A stretch of 7,400 bases of DNA, from the NCBI GenBank assembly GCA_034437215.1, contig DAOTVC010000171.1, positions 1 through 7,400 on the forward strand. The letters run 5' to 3'. This DNA is from DAOTVC01 sp034437215. Lineage in GTDB: Bacteria > Chloroflexota > Anaerolineae > B4-G1 > SLSP01. The position numbers and the translations under genes are program-made. Under the pieces are notes generated by a model. It did no database searches and was not told the DNA's origin. It saw nothing but the letters and a program-made list of their open reading frames with translations. Shown here in pieces: positions 1-6,230 of this stretch; position 1 is the stretch's first letter, and the number at the start of each line of letters is the position of its first letter.

Positions 1-636
1 CGCGTCGGCCCCCAAGCCCTCTCCACCACCGAACTCCTCGCCATCATCCTGCGCACCGGCGTCGGAGGGGAGAACGTCCTGAGCATGTCCAGCCGCCTCA
101 TCTCCGACTACCAGGGGTTGGCGGGGCTCGCCCGCGCCGATTTCGCCCAGCTCTCCGGAGAACGGGGGCTGGGTCCCGCCAAGACGGCCCAGCTGATGGC
201 GGCCTTCGAGCTGGGGCGCCGGCTGATGGCAGAGGCGCCCGAGGAGCGCTTTCAGATCCGGTCGCCCTCCGATGCCGCCCACATCCTCCTCCCCCTCCTC
301 GGGCACAAGGAGCAGGAGAACTTCGCCGCCCTCTACCTCGACACCCGCAACCGGGTGCGCGCCAAGGAGATCCTCTACCGGGGCAGCCTCAACACCTCCC
401 TCGTGCGCACCGGCGAGGTCTTCCGCGGCGCCGTCCGCCGCAACTCCGCCTCCATCATCGTCGGGCACAACCACCCCTCCGGCGATCCCAACCCCTCCCC
501 CGAGGACGTCGGCCTCACCCGGCGCCTCGTCGACGCGGGCAAGATCCTCGAGATAGACGTCCTGGACCACCTGGTCATCGGGCAGAACCGCTGGATCAGC
601 CTGCGGGAGCGGGGGATGGGCTTCGACGCAGCGTAG
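1..636 (+). CDS. radC: RadC family JAB/MPN-domain protein (UPF0758), 5' end outside window
   Basis: The reading frame is open from base 1, so the N-terminus lies upstream; 211 residues are visible, against roughly 220-235 for full RadC proteins as I recall, so about 15-20 residues are missing. The first visible residues (GPQALSTTELLAIILRTG) match the RadC N-terminal helical region. Next comes a helix-hairpin-helix-like segment (RGLGPAKTAQL, about codons 54-64) and then the JAB1/MPN+ metalloprotease-like domain. The metal-binding signature GHNHPSGDPNPSPED is intact at codons 155-169 (bases 463-507), with H156, H158, S166 and D169 as predicted Zn ligands or catalytic residues. The ATG at base 85 is internal, because homologous sequence continues before it. 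The role of RadC is poorly defined; the original link to DNA repair in E. coli has been questioned. No partner gene is visible. Confidence 0.93.
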   Translation, partial: RVGPQALSTTELLAIILRTGVGGENVLSMSSRLISDYQGLAGLARADFAQLSGERGLGPAKTAQLMAAFELGRRLMAEAPEERFQIRSPSDAAHILLPLLGHKEQENFAALYLDTRNRVRAKEILYRGSLNTSLVRTGEVFRGAVRRNSASIIVGHNHPSGDPNPSPEDVGLTRRLVDAGKILEIDVLDHLVIGQNRWISLRERGMGFDAA

Positions 637-799
637 AGAGCGTTTAGCCACCAACCGGCGATCAAGAACCGTCAGCATCGTTCCATCCGGGCTCGGCGCG
701 ACGACCCTGCGATCCTGCTGACCCCGCTCTGCGCGCCACCCCCCGCCTGGGGGGTATCCGTATCCCAGGGCATCCCCTTGAGTGGCTAGCCTGTCCTCT
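637..799. other. Intergenic stretch with no gene
   Basis: Between the radC stop and the AT-rich promoter island I find no coding frame with a ribosome binding site and no tRNA-like fold. The only structure is the short GC hairpin listed separately at 738-755. The rest of the gap up to the next gene (829-991) is the transcribed leader of the oxidoreductase. Confidence 0.7.
738..755 (+). terminator. Possible radC terminator hairpin without U-tract
   Basis: A perfect 7-bp stem (ACCCCCC with GGGGGGT) encloses a GCCT tetraloop, about 100 bases after the radC stop. No run of T follows, so it is not a canonical intrinsic terminator. It could stop transcription weakly, act as a 3'-end stabiliser, or be a chance feature of GC-rich DNA. 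Confidence 0.3.
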
Positions 800-828
800 T
801 TTACATTTCTGCCCTTATATGATATTAT
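800..828 (+). promoter_or_regulatory. Sigma-70-type promoter for the FAD oxidoreductase gene
   Basis: The hexamer TTTACA (800-805, 5 of 6 matches to TTGACA) is followed after a 17-base spacer by TATTAT (823-828, 5 of 6 matches to TATAAT). Both lie in an unusually AT-rich island (about 799-852) inside very GC-rich DNA, which strengthens the call. Transcription would start near 835, leaving a leader of roughly 155 bases before the ATG at 992. GATATT occurs twice 9 bases apart (821-826 and 830-835) across the -10 and start region and could be an operator, but this is weak. Confidence 0.65.
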
Positions 829-991
829 AGATATTGATAGAATTTATTATCCAATCTGAGCTTTGGGTCCAGCTCTGCAGAGTCTCGGCGCACCACTGCC
901 CACCTACCAAAATGACAAGCCGACTACCAGACTGTGGACTACACACCATGTGACTGCTGACGAATCGACTATTCCCATAAGGAGGGTTCCT
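829..991 (+). other. Long 5' leader of the oxidoreductase mRNA
   Basis: This stretch lies between the predicted promoter and the oxidoreductase start codon. It contains a 10-base palindrome CTCTGCAGAG (873-882) and repeated GACT words near 911-943, but I recognise no riboswitch class. It ends with a strong ribosome binding site, AAGGAGG (979-985). An in-frame TTG at 863 would extend the protein by 43 residues; these do not resemble the flavoprotein family and lack a good binding site, so the stretch is treated as untranslated. Confidence 0.55.
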
Positions 992-2233
992 ATGAAATCG
1001 ACCGATTATCTGATCATCGGCGGGGGGCTGGCAGCCGCCCGTGCCGTGGAGGCCATCCGCGAGCAAGATCCCGAGGGCGCCATCACCCTCGTGGGAGAGG
1101 AGCCGGAGGTCCCCTACCACCGCCCGCCCCTCTCCAAGGACTTCATGCAGGGGGAGCAGCCCCGGGAGAAGATCAAGGTCAAACCGCCGGAGTACTACGA
1201 GGAGCAGGGCGTCCGGCTCCTGTTGGGCACGAAGGTCGAGCGCCTCGATCCCACGAAGAGGGAGGCCCACCTCTCCAGCGGCGAGACCCTGCGCTACGAG
1301 AAGGCCCTCCTCGCCACGGGCGGCTCGCCCATCCTGCCCGGCTTCCCGGGCGCAGATCTGCCCGAGGTCTACACCCTGCGTACCGTAGAGGACGCCGAGG
1401 CCATCCGCGCGGCGGCGCAGGAGGGCAAGCGAGCGGTCATCGTCGGTGCCGGCTTCATCGGTATGGAGATGGCAGCCAGCCTCACCGAGCTGGGCGTCGA
1501 CGTCACCGTCGTCGAGATGCTCTCCCACCTCTGGCCCCAGTTTATCGACGAGTCGCTGGGCGAGTTCTTCCAGGAGCGCTTCCGGGAGCAGGGGATCAAC
1601 TTCTACCTCGACGAGAAGGTAGAGGAGATTCGGGGGGAACAGCACGTCGAGAGCGTCGTCACCGAGTCGGGTAAGGAGATCCCCGCCGACTTCGTCTGCG
1701 TCGCCGTGGGTATCCGGCCCAACATGGAGCTGGTCAAGAAAGCCAAACTGGAGTATACCGACGGCGTCCTCGTCAACGCCTACCTGCAGACCGTCGATCC
1801 CAACATCTACGCCGCGGGCGACATCATGAACTACCCCGATCCCTACTTCGGCAAGCGGCGCCGGGTGGAGCACTGGGGACAGGCCGACTACACGGGCGAC
1901 CTCGCCGGACGGAACATGGCGGGCGCCGGTGAGCAGTACGACCTCCTGACCTACGTCTGGTCCAACGTCTTCGACGACCACCTCGAGTTTGCCGGCGACC
2001 ACGAGGAGTACGACCAGATCGTCCAGCGCGGGGAATTCGAGGACGCATCCTTCACCCGCTTCTTCCTCAAGAGGGGGCGGATGACCGCCTACTTCGCCAT
2101 CAACCCCGAGGACGCCGACCTCTCTACGTGGCAGCAGCTGATCAAGGAGGAGGTCGACCTCTCGGGACGGGAGGAGCAGCTCGCCGACCCCTCGGTGAAG
2201 CCCACGAGCTTCCTGCCGGACGCTGGCGGATGA
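992..2233 (+). CDS. FAD/NAD(P)H pyridine nucleotide-disulfide oxidoreductase, ferredoxin-reductase/AIF-like
   Basis: A 413-residue cytosolic flavoprotein that should pass electrons from NAD(P)H through FAD to a small redox protein such as ferredoxin or rubredoxin. The FAD-binding Rossmann motif is at residues 7-18 (LIIGGGLAAARA). PYHRPPLSK at 41-49 is typical of the BphA4/rubredoxin-reductase/AIF group. An ATG-type motif (LLATGGSP, 107-114) follows, then a second Rossmann fold for the nicotinamide cofactor (VIVGAGFIGMEMA, 149-161) and the second FAD motif IYAAGDI (272-278). After EHWGQADYTGDLAGRNMAG (293-311) comes the C-terminal domain with YVWSNVFD. Glu175 at the end of the second NAD-fold strand suggests NADH preference (inference). 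No redox-active CxxC and no fused Rieske domain are present. The ATG at 992 is chosen because AAGGAGG lies 6 bases upstream. No ferredoxin or oxygenase gene is adjacent, so the electron acceptor is unknown. Confidence 0.93.
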   Translation: MKSTDYLIIGGGLAAARAVEAIREQDPEGAITLVGEEPEVPYHRPPLSKDFMQGEQPREKIKVKPPEYYEEQGVRLLLGTKVERLDPTKREAHLSSGETLRYEKALLATGGSPILPGFPGADLPEVYTLRTVEDAEAIRAAAQEGKRAVIVGAGFIGMEMAASLTELGVDVTVVEMLSHLWPQFIDESLGEFFQERFREQGINFYLDEKVEEIRGEQHVESVVTESGKEIPADFVCVAVGIRPNMELVKKAKLEYTDGVLVNAYLQTVDPNIYAAGDIMNYPDPYFGKRRRVEHWGQADYTGDLAGRNMAGAGEQYDLLTYVWSNVFDDHLEFAGDHEEYDQIVQRGEFEDASFTRFFLKRGRMTAYFAINPEDADLSTWQQLIKEEVDLSGREEQLADPSVKPTSFLPDAGG

Positions 2234-2242
2234 CGAAGAAGC

Positions 2243-2270
2243 TTGACAGCCGCTCCGTTTGTGGCAGAAT
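2243..2270 (+). promoter_or_regulatory. Promoter of the T-box/ileS transcription unit
   Basis: A perfect TTGACA (2243-2248) is followed after 16 bases by CAGAAT (2265-2270), a weaker -10 with 4 of 6 matches. It starts 10 bases after the oxidoreductase stop codon and sits just before the T-box leader, exactly where an ileS promoter is needed. The predicted start is A2277 or G2278. Confidence 0.65.
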
Positions 2271-2295
2271 TAGGACAGTGGCGTTGATGGAGACG

Positions 2296-2367
2296 AGTAG
2301 GTGGGGAAGGTCGCACCAGCGAGTCCGGGCGGGTGGAAGCCGGGCGCAGAGCCTCCCATCGAAAATC
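2296..2367 (+). promoter_or_regulatory. T-box Stem I specifier domain, codon AUC (Ile)
   Basis: The loop-E strands AGTA (2296-2299) and GAA (2361-2363) place the specifier triplet at ATC (2365-2367), one base after GAA. AUC is an isoleucine codon read by the GAU anticodon, agreeing with the ileS gene downstream. Neighbouring triplets in other registers (AAT, TCC) do not fit that gene. The register is inferred from the usual T-box layout. Confidence 0.85.
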
Positions 2368-2485
2368 CCTCCGGAGCCGACATCTGAAAGAAAGCGTAAG
2401 TAAGATGCTCCGCTTGCCCAGCGTTACGGGGCCGCCCATCGCCGCGAGGTCGTGGGAGTGAGGGGGCCTGCCTGCGCAGGTCAAC

Positions 2486-2533
2486 CAGGGTGGTACCGCG
2501 AGAGCTGACGTGAAACCGACGCTCCCGTCCCTG
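2486..2533 (+). promoter_or_regulatory. T-box antiterminator
   Basis: CAGGG (2486-2490) pairs with CCCTG (2529-2533), and GCGAGAGC (2498-2505) pairs with GCTCCCGT (2521-2528) with one mismatch and one G-U. This leaves TGGTACC (2491-2497) as the conserved bulge. Its TGGT (2491-2494) would pair with the free NCCA 3' end of tRNA-Ile; the T at 2494 fits an A discriminator base. The 3' strand is shared with the terminator, so the two folds exclude each other. Confidence 0.88.
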
Positions 2534-2553
2534 AGGGGATGGGGGCGTTTTTT
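2519..2553 (+). terminator. Intrinsic terminator of the T-box leader
   Basis: A 13-bp stem (2519-2531 with 2536-2548, including two G-U pairs) closes a TGAG tetraloop and runs into six T residues (2548-2553). This is the default, ileS-off structure. It competes with the antiterminator for bases 2521-2533. Confidence 0.92.
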
Positions 2554-2556
2554 GTT

Positions 2557-2689
2557 CTGGAAGCTAGAAGCTAGAAGCTGGAAGCTAGAAGCTGGAAGCT
2601 GGAAGCTGGATTCTAGCATCCAGCTTCCAGTTTCCAGTTTCCAGTATCCAGCTTCCAGTATCCAGTTTCCAGTATCCAGCATCCAGTTT
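2557..2689 (+). repeat. Inverted array of 19 heptamers forming one long hairpin
   Basis: Nineteen 7-base units run without a break or register slip. Units 1-7 are CTGGAAG or CTAGAAG, unit 8 is CTGGATT and unit 9 is CTAGCAT at the turn. Units 10-19 are CCAGTTT, CCAGTAT, CCAGCTT or CCAGCAT, which are approximate reverse complements. The centre is a perfect 13-bp stem (2599-2611 with 2618-2630) with loop TCTAGC. Outward, pairing with scattered G-U and A-C/A-A mismatches continues to C2557-G2672, about 55 positions per arm. Units 18-19 on the right have no partner. The array sits 3 bases after the T-box U-tract and 15 bases before the ileS ribosome binding site, so every ileS read-through mRNA carries it. 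Similar heptamer families are known from other bacteria (for example cyanobacterial STRRs). Its effect here is unknown. Confidence 0.95.
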
Positions 2690-2717
2690 CTAACAAGAAC
2701 GGACGAGGAGATCTTAT

Positions 2718-5700
2718 ATGACGTTCAAACCCGTAAGCACACAGGTGGACTTCATCGAGCAGGAGCATGAGGTGCTCGAGTTCTGGAAGCGCACGCGCGC
2801 CTTCGAGACGCTCAACCGGCTCCGGGAAGGCGGACCACGCTGGTCCTTCGTCGACGGCCCCATCACGGCCAACAACCCCATGGGCGCGCATCATGCCTGG
2901 GGCCGCTCCTACAAGGATCTCTGGCAGCGCTACTGGGCCATGCGCGGCTACCGGGAGCGCTACCAGAACGGCTTCGACTGCCAGGGGCTCTGGGTGGAGG
3001 TGGAGGTGGAGAAGGCCAAGGGCTTCGCCTCCAAGCGGGAGATCGAGGCGTACGGGCTCGCCAACTTCGTCGTCGACTGCAAGGCCCGCGTCCTCGAGTA
3101 CGCCGCCCGGCAGACGGAGCAATCCATTCGCCTCGGCTACTGGATGGACTGGAACGACCCCGACCGTCTGCGGATGCTCAAGACCAAACTCCAGGAGGAC
3201 CCCCAGCAGGCAATCACCGTGGAGGGCCCGCGCGGCCCGGTCACCGACACCGTCGAGCGGCTCGTCGGGCGCCTGGGCCTGCCCGAACTGGGCGGCTCCT
3301 ACTTCACCTTCTCCACCGAGAACAACTACACCATCTGGACCTTCCTCAAGAAGGTCTGGGAGAAGGGCTGGCTCTACCAGGGGCGCGACGTCATGCCCTG
3401 GTGCTCCCGCTGCGCCACGGGCATCAGCCAGCACGAGATCGTTACCGACGGCTACCAGGAGCTCACCCACGACGCCGTCGTCGCCCGCTTCCCCCTCGTG
3501 GGGCGGGAGAAGGAGGCCCTCCTGGTCTGGACCACCACGCCCTGGACCCTCACCAGCAACGTCGCTGCCGCCGTCGGTCCCCAGCTGACCTACCTCAAGG
3601 TGAAGTCGGAGGACGGCTGGACCTACTACCTGGCGGAGGGGGCGAAGAACGCACTCCAGGGCAAGTACGAGGTGCTCGACCGGCTCAAGGGGGAGGAGCT
3701 CGTGGGCTGGACCTACGAGGGCCCCTTCGACGAGCTGCCCGCCGTGCAGGAGCTGGACATCGCCGACTACCACCGTATCATCCCCTGGGACGAGGTGGGT
3801 GAGGAGGAGGGCACGGGTATCGTCCACATCGCCCCCGGCTGCGGCGCCGAGGACTTCGAGCTGAGCAAGGAGCACGATCTGCCGGCGCTGGCCCCCCTGA
3901 AGGAGGACGGCTTCTTCCAGATCGGCTTCGACTGGCTGACAGGGCGAGACGTCCACACCGTCGCCCACGATATCTTTCACGCCCTGGAGGAGAAGGGGCG
4001 CCTCTACCGCGTCGATCCCTACACCCACCGCTACCCCGTCTGCTGGCGCTGCGCCACCCCCCTGGTCTTCCGCCTCGTGGACGAGTGGTTCATCAGCATG
4101 GGCCCCCTCTACGACAAACCCCGCGAGGAGGTCACCGAGGAGGAGCAGGAGCGCAGCCTGCGTTACCAGATCATGGACGTCGCCGACGAGATCCAGTGGA
4201 TTCCCGACTTCGGTCACGACCGGGAGCTGGATTGGCTCCGCAACATGCGCGACTGGATGATCTCCAAGAAGCGTTACTGGGGCCTCGCGCTGCCCATCTG
4301 GGTCTGCGAGTCCGACGAGTGCCACCACCACGTCGTCGTGGGGAACGAGGAGGAGCTGCGGGAGAAAGCCGTCGAGGGTTGGGAGGCCTTCGAGGGGCAC
4401 ACGCCCCACCGCCCCTACGTGGACGCGGTGAAGCTCCGCTGCCCCGAGTGTGGCGGGCTCATGAGCCGCATCGAGGACGTGGGCAACCCCTGGCTGGACG
4501 CCGGGAGCGTGACCTATTCCACCCTGCGCTACCGCTTCAACCGGGAGTACTGGGAGAAGTGGTTCCCGGCGGCGTGGATCAGCGAGTCCTTTCCGGGTCA
4601 GTTCCGCAACTGGTTCTACAGCCTCATCACCATGAGCACCGTCTTCGAACGGCGCGCCCCCACCGAGATCGTGCATGGCTACTCCCTCCTCTTCGCCGAG
4701 GACGGGCGGCAGATGCACAAGTCGTGGGGGAACGCCATCTGGTTCGACGACGCCGCCGAGGAGATGGGCGTCGACACCATGCGCTGGATGTACCTCAACC
4801 AGAAGCTCGATCAGAACATGCTCTTCGGCTACAGCAAGGCCGACGAGACGCGCCGCCGCTTCATCATCCCCTTCTGGAACGTCTACGCCTTCTTCGTCAC
4901 CTACGCCCGCATCGACGACTGGGAGCCGCCCGCGGAGCTGGTGGAGAACGCCGCACGGCTCGAGGAGGGCGCCCCCCACGTCGCCGATCCCTGGACGGAC
5001 GCGGCGGAGCCCACCGTGCTCGACCGCTGGATCGTCGCCCGGCTGCGGGAGACCATCGACGCCCTGAAGGTGGGCTACGAGTCCTACATCCCCCTCGACG
5101 TGGCCCAGCCCGCCGAGGCCTTCCTGGACGATCTCAGCAACTGGTACGTCCGCCGGAGCCGCCGGCGCTTCTGGGCGGCGCGGGGCGAGAGTCCCGTCAC
5201 CGACGCCGACAAGGAGGCCGCCTACCAGACCCTCTACGCTGTGCTGGTGAACTACGCCAAGCTCTTGGCGCCCGTCATCCCCTTCCTCACCGAGGTGCTC
5301 TACCAGAACCTGGTGCGCTCCGTGGACGAGGGAGCACCCGAGAGCGTCCACCACTCTCTCCTACCCACCGCCGAGCCGCTGAGCGAGACGGAGCAGGTGC
5401 TCGTGGACGCCATGGAGGCGGTCCGCCAGGCGGCGACGCTGGGTCACTCCGTGCGCTCCTCGGCGAATCTGAAGGTGCGCCAACCTCTGGCCCGCGCCCT
5501 TATCGCCACCGACCCGCGCCGGCAGGAGATCCTCCAGCAGCTGCTGGATCTGCTCGCCGACGAGCTGAACGTCAAGGAGATCAACTTCGTCGCAGAGGAG
5601 GGCGAGCTGGTGAACTACCGGCTGCTGCCCGTGAACCGCGTCCTGGGGCCGAAGTTCGGACCCCAGTTTCCGCAGGTGCGCCAGGCCCTCACCCGCCTGC

Positions 5701-6146
5701 AGGCCGCGGCAGCCGTGGCCCGCCTCAACGCGGGCGAGACGCTGGAGCTGACGCTGGAGGACGGGACCGAGGTCGTCCTGACCCCCGAGGAGGTGCTGGT
5801 GCAGACCGAGCCCCGGGAGGGGCTGGGGGTCGCCGGCGAGGGCGGGCTGGTCGTCGCCCTCGACACCGAACTCACGCCCGAGCTGGAGCGGGAGGGATTG
5901 GCCCGCGAGTTCATCCGCCGGGTGCAGGAGCTGCGCAAGCAGGCCGACTACGAGCTGACCGATCGCGTCGTGGTGGAGTACAACGCCGAGGGCGCCCTGG
6001 CGGAGGCGATCTGGGCCTTCAAGGAGGACATTGCCGCCGAGGTCCTGGCCGACGAGATTCGCGCCACTGAAAAACCCCAGGGGGACAAGAGCCTGAAGGA
6101 CAACGTCGACGGGCACGCCCTGGAGCTGGCGGTGGAGAGGGTCTAG
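2718..6146 (+). CDS. ileS: Isoleucyl-tRNA synthetase with swapped HIGH motif (IleRS2-like)
   Basis: This cytosolic class Ia synthetase attaches isoleucine to tRNA-Ile; it has 1142 residues, against about 940 for E. coli-type IleRS1 and 1030-1100 for IleRS2. ATG 2718 is 7 bases after GAGGAG (2705-2710). The HIGH site aligns as GAHH (residues 56-59, in PMGAHHAWG) and KMSKS as QMHKS (665-669). The CP1 editing domain is intact, with WTTTPWTLTSN (271-281) and GTGIVHIAPGCGAED (365-379); H370 and D379 match the catalytic editing pair of T. thermophilus IleRS. Likely Zn sites are C229/C232 with C442/C445 and C530/C535 with C575/C578. The anticodon-binding region is roughly 765-950. The C-terminus lacks the Cys-rich Zn finger of IleRS1 and ends in the extension seen in IleRS2 (QADYELTDRVVVEYN, about 1075-1089). 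A T-box controls expression. Confidence 0.97.
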   Translation: MTFKPVSTQVDFIEQEHEVLEFWKRTRAFETLNRLREGGPRWSFVDGPITANNPMGAHHAWGRSYKDLWQRYWAMRGYRERYQNGFDCQGLWVEVEVEKAKGFASKREIEAYGLANFVVDCKARVLEYAARQTEQSIRLGYWMDWNDPDRLRMLKTKLQEDPQQAITVEGPRGPVTDTVERLVGRLGLPELGGSYFTFSTENNYTIWTFLKKVWEKGWLYQGRDVMPWCSRCATGISQHEIVTDGYQELTHDAVVARFPLVGREKEALLVWTTTPWTLTSNVAAAVGPQLTYLKVKSEDGWTYYLAEGAKNALQGKYEVLDRLKGEELVGWTYEGPFDELPAVQELDIADYHRIIPWDEVGEEEGTGIVHIAPGCGAEDFELSKEHDLPALAPLKEDGFFQIGFDWLTGRDVHTVAHDIFHALEEKGRLYRVDPYTHRYPVCWRCATPLVFRLVDEWFISMGPLYDKPREEVTEEEQERSLRYQIMDVADEIQWIPDFGHDRELDWLRNMRDWMISKKRYWGLALPIWVCESDECHHHVVVGNEEELREKAVEGWEAFEGHTPHRPYVDAVKLRCPECGGLMSRIEDVGNPWLDAGSVTYSTLRYRFNREYWEKWFPAAWISESFPGQFRNWFYSLITMSTVFERRAPTEIVHGYSLLFAEDGRQMHKSWGNAIWFDDAAEEMGVDTMRWMYLNQKLDQNMLFGYSKADETRRRFIIPFWNVYAFFVTYARIDDWEPPAELVENAARLEEGAPHVADPWTDAAEPTVLDRWIVARLRETIDALKVGYESYIPLDVAQPAEAFLDDLSNWYVRRSRRRFWAARGESPVTDADKEAAYQTLYAVLVNYAKLLAPVIPFLTEVLYQNLVRSVDEGAPESVHHSLLPTAEPLSETEQVLVDAMEAVRQAATLGHSVRSSANLKVRQPLARALIATDPRRQEILQQLLDLLADELNVKEINFVAEEGELVNYRLLPVNRVLGPKFGPQFPQVRQALTRLQAAAAVARLNAGETLELTLEDGTEVVLTPEEVLVQTEPREGLGVAGEGGLVVALDTELTPELEREGLAREFIRRVQELRKQADYELTDRVVVEYNAEGALAEAIWAFKEDIAAEVLADEIRATEKPQGDKSLKDNVDGHALELAVERV

Positions 6147-6154
6147 CATCCGGA

Positions 6155-6190
6155 TGGGGGGAGATCGGTACTGGTGACCGGTCCCCCCCA
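6155..6190 (+). terminator. Stable hairpin after ileS, possible terminator without U-tract
   Basis: TGGGGGG (6155-6161) pairs with CCCCCCA (6184-6190). After a bulged A6162, GATCGGT (6163-6169) pairs with ACCGGTC (6177-6183), closing a 7-base loop. The stem has 14 pairs, one of them G-U. No T-run follows on either strand, so termination would be non-canonical; it may instead protect the ileS mRNA 3' end. It starts 8 bases after the ileS stop and precedes the next gene. Confidence 0.45.
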
Positions 6191-6230
6191 CTCGATTCGG
6201 ACACCCTACGACTGAAAGCGTGAGTGACGC

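Larger units (their letters stand above)
2278..2556 (+). promoter_or_regulatory. T-box riboswitch (tRNA-Ile responsive) controlling ileS
   Basis: A complete transcriptional T-box leader. Such RNAs bind a matching tRNA and allow read-through only when it is uncharged. Stem I contains the AGTA (2296-2299) and GAA (2361-2363) loop-E elements, separated by a helix of GGTGGGG (2300-2306) with TCCCATC (2354-2360). The distal part has AGCGAG and a TCCGG/CCGGG hairpin with loop GCGGGTGGAAG. GATG (2286-2289) can pair with CATC (2381-2384) near the base. A middle helix may form from CGTAA (2395-2399) and TTACG (2424-2428). Stem III is CCTGC (2467-2471) with GCAGG (2476-2480). The 14-base T-box AGGGTGGTACCGCG lies at 2487-2500, followed by the antiterminator/terminator switch. 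Low tRNA-Ile charging (isoleucine starvation or IleRS inhibition) should raise ileS expression. Confidence 0.96.

Noticed and set aside
911..943. Faint 8-base periodicity of GACT words upstream of the oxidoreductase, resembling the reverse complement of the 6692-6731 array
   Set aside because: Only three or four degenerate units with a one-base register slip. It may be a decayed relative of that array but is indistinguishable from chance by eye.
863..991. A 43-codon N-terminal extension of the oxidoreductase from TTG 863
   Set aside because: The extension has no family similarity, while ATG 992 has a strong AAGGAGG at proper distance and begins directly at the FAD-binding strand.
815..2002. 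A 395-codon - strand frame opposite the FAD oxidoreductase
   Set aside because: It is the antisense shadow of a well-conserved gene, with no recognisable domain.
2557..2689. CRISPR array or insertion-sequence ends
   Set aside because: Units are contiguous 7-mers with no spacers, there are no cas genes, and the inverted arms have no transposase or target duplication between or around them.
2510..2770. Frames reading through the heptamer array on both strands, giving WKLEAGS/YWKLETG-type repeat peptides
   Set aside because: Any 7-base repeat gives a 7-residue peptide repeat in each open frame. These frames overlap the T-box terminator and ileS and have no convincing ribosome binding site.
3840..3854. 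Loss of an editing His in ileS (APGCG where E. coli has APGHG)
   Set aside because: The catalytic His is the one in VH (H370), which is present with D379 nine residues later. The APGxG position varies in other active IleRS enzymes, for example F in T. thermophilus.
2613..5354. A 913-codon open frame on the - strand opposite ileS, and long + strand frames inside ileS
   Set aside because: GC-rich codon use keeps the opposite and shifted frames free of stops. These translations are low-complexity (Gly/Val/Leu/Asp- or Arg/Pro-rich) and match no family, while the ileS frame is unambiguous.
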